From assembly GCA_964551835.1 (NCBI GenBank), contig CAZKEM010000064.1, positions 1 to 23,474 of the forward strand: 23,474 bases of DNA, written 5' to 3'. Every line of letters starts with the position of its first letter. Positions within the stretch are counted from its first letter, which is position 1. Made by a program: the position numbers and the translations under genes. The notes under the pieces were generated by a model that saw only the letters and a list, made by a program, of their open reading frames with translations, made no database searches and was not told where the DNA came from. Positions 22,232 to 23,474 of the stretch are shown here, one piece after another. This DNA comes from JAHDCC01 sp964551835. Its GTDB lineage: Bacteria > Actinomycetota > Acidimicrobiia > Acidimicrobiales > SZUA-35.

Positions 22232-23474
22232 ATGACCGGATTAGTGTTCTTCATAATATGCCTAATAGCCTTGCTGCTTTGTTTCCTTATGGGAGCCCTC
22301 GCGGCTTGGTGGTGGTGGAAAAGTCGACACCGCAAGTACGCATCTACGCTAAAGATGCAGTCCGACCATGAGGTCAACCAGCTCCAGTCCGAGGTATCCG
22401 AGCTGCGAGCGAGCGAGACCCAGTCAAAGAAGCTGTTGGTAGAACTTGAGAGCGCCCGCAAGGTGTCTGGCCGAGTGCCTCAACTGGAGACTCAGGTTTC
22501 TGATCTCGAGCACGAACTGACTGACTTGCGAAGTAAGGCAAGCGCAGCTGATTCTCTGGAGAGCGAGATTGTCCTTCTTCGATCCGGGGCAGAACGCGCT
22601 GAGCAATTGGACGTTGAACTTCGAGACAGTCAGGTCCGGGCAGCTGATTTAGAAGCTGAGCTTGAGGCTGCAAAAGGTAAGGCCGGTCAACTTTCCAGCC
22701 TTCGTGGCGAGCTCGATGCTTCGAACGCTAAGGCTAAGGAGCTTCAGGGGTTGCGTCCGCAGCTTGATTCTGCGAATGCCAAGGTGAAGGAGCTTCAGGG
22801 GTTGCGTCCGCAGCTTGATGCGTCGAATGCCAAGGTGAAGGAGCTTGAGGGTCTTCGGGCTCAGCTTGATGCGTCGAATGCTAAGGTGAAGGAGCTTGAG
22901 GGTCTTCGGGCTCAGCTTGATGCGTCGAATGCTAAGGTGAAGGGGCTTGAGGGTCTTCGTGGTCAGCTTGACTCTGCGAATGCTAAGACGAAGGAGCTTG
23001 AGGGTCTTCGTGGTCAGCTTGATGCGTCGAATGCTAAGGTGAAGGAGCTTGAGGGTCTTCGTGGTCAGCTTGACTCTGCGAATGCTAAGGCGAAGGAGCT
23101 TGAGGGGTTTCGTGCTCAGCTTGATGCGTCGAACGCTAAGGTGAAGGAGCTTGAGGGTCTTCGTGGTCAGCTTGACTCTGCGAATGCTAAGGTGAAGGAG
23201 CTTGAGGGTCTTCGTGGTCAGCTTGACTCTGCGAATGCCAAGGCGAAGGAGCTTCAGGGGTTGCGTCCGCAGCTTGATTCTGCGAATGCCAAGGCGAAGG
23301 AGCTTCAGGGGTTGCGTCCGCAGCTTGATGCTTCGAATGCTAAGGTGAAGGAGCTTGAGGGTCTTCGGGCTCAGCTTGACTCTGCGAATGCTAAGGCGAA
23401 GGAGCTTGAGGGGTTGCGTCCGCAGCTTGATTCTGCGAATGCTAAGGCGAAGGAGCTTCAGGGGCTGCGTCGGC
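22232..23474 (+). CDS. Membrane-anchored coiled-coil repeat protein (3' end outside window)
   Basis: The frame is open from ATG 22232 to the window end (414 codons). GAAAGG lies about 11 bases upstream. Residues about 3-26 form a membrane helix (LVFFIICLIALLLCFLMGALAA) followed by WWWWKSRHRK, so the long remainder should lie in the cytoplasm by the positive-inside rule. Residues about 40-156 are irregular coiled coil rich in Glu, Leu, Ser and Ala. From residue 157 on there are fifteen complete copies of a 17-residue unit, consensus LRxQLDxxNAKxKELxG, and a sixteenth begins. There are no Cys or aromatics in the repeats apart from one Phe. No known family is recognised. It may be a structural or spacer protein, perhaps working with the ArfA-like envelope protein upstream. 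The C-terminal domain, if any, is not visible. Confidence 0.85.
   Translation, partial: MTGLVFFIICLIALLLCFLMGALAAWWWWKSRHRKYASTLKMQSDHEVNQLQSEVSELRASETQSKKLLVELESARKVSGRVPQLETQVSDLEHELTDLRSKASAADSLESEIVLLRSGAERAEQLDVELRDSQVRAADLEAELEAAKGKAGQLSSLRGELDASNAKAKELQGLRPQLDSANAKVKELQGLRPQLDASNAKVKELEGLRAQLDASNAKVKELEGLRAQLDASNAKVKGLEGLRGQLDSANAKTKELEGLRGQLDASNAKVKELEGLRGQLDSANAKAKELEGFRAQLDASNAKVKELEGLRGQLDSANAKVKELEGLRGQLDSANAKAKELQGLRPQLDSANAKAKELQGLRPQLDASNAKVKELEGLRAQLDSANAKAKELEGLRPQLDSANAKAKELQGLRR
22700..23474 (+). repeat. Tandem 51-bp coding repeats, 15 complete copies plus a partial
   Basis: From 22700 a 51-bp unit repeats in perfect register to the end of the window; copy 16 starts at 23465. 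Each unit encodes 17 residues. Three DNA variants alternate in blocks, named by the third residue: P type (CGTCCG), G type (CGTGGT) and A type (CGGGCT or CGTGCT). The second half alternates DASNAK and DSANAK. Copies are near identical even at silent sites, which points to recent expansion or gene conversion. The true copy number may be collapsed in an assembly. Confidence 0.95.

Noticed and set aside
22700..23474. Regular 51-bp repeats considered as a CRISPR array
   Set aside because: There are no unique spacers; the whole unit repeats in one open reading frame, so it is a protein repeat.

Overview
The window looks like chromosomal DNA of a free-living actinobacterium, possibly an aquatic Acidimicrobiia-type lineage. 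The clues are a DUF2510 protein, an ArfA/OmpATb-like BON-OmpA protein, a mycobacterial Nei1-like glycosylase, a Tat lipoprotein, frequent GTG/TTG starts and moderate GC (about half, judged by eye). The lineage is inference; no rRNA or marker gene is present.

Region 1 (1-2263) is the edge of an integrated element. A tyrosine recombinase gene lies beside the 3' end of a tRNA-Leu(UAA) gene, with short direct repeats between them. To its left are one small winged-helix-like gene and a decayed 3' fragment of a second, related integrase. Region 2 (2404-4522) holds three minus-strand genes: an EamA/DMT transporter, a small membrane protein and an unrecognised actinobacterial protein. Region 3 (5045-6984) is a two-gene ABC-2 exporter that ends at a strong bidirectional hairpin. 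Region 4 (7063-8964, minus) carries the RNA ligase RtcB and a YdjM-like membrane metal-dependent hydrolase.

Region 5 (9076-13140) is a four-gene YnjBCD-type ABC importer: lipoprotein binding protein, two permeases and an ATPase with a TOBE domain. It converges on a DUF2510 membrane protein whose extracellular part is an internal duplication. Region 6 (14430-19708) starts with a Nei-type DNA glycosylase. A NrtABCD-type nitrate importer follows, with a Tat lipoprotein, a permease and a tandem double ATPase that seems to have one degenerate ATP site. A GlnR-box-like array lies upstream of it. Region 7 (19709-23474) contains a truncated SDR/NmrA-like Rossmann remnant, a Bax inhibitor-1 family protein with a textbook terminator, and an ArfA-like peptidoglycan-binding protein. 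It ends in the start of a membrane-anchored coiled-coil protein built from near-identical 17-residue (51-bp) repeats that run off the window.

Most of the window is ordinary transport and housekeeping DNA. The least ordinary features are the 17-residue repeat protein next to the ArfA-like gene, the asymmetric NrtCD ATPase and the twice-used integration edge at the left. I found no CRISPR array, rRNA or clear defence system.
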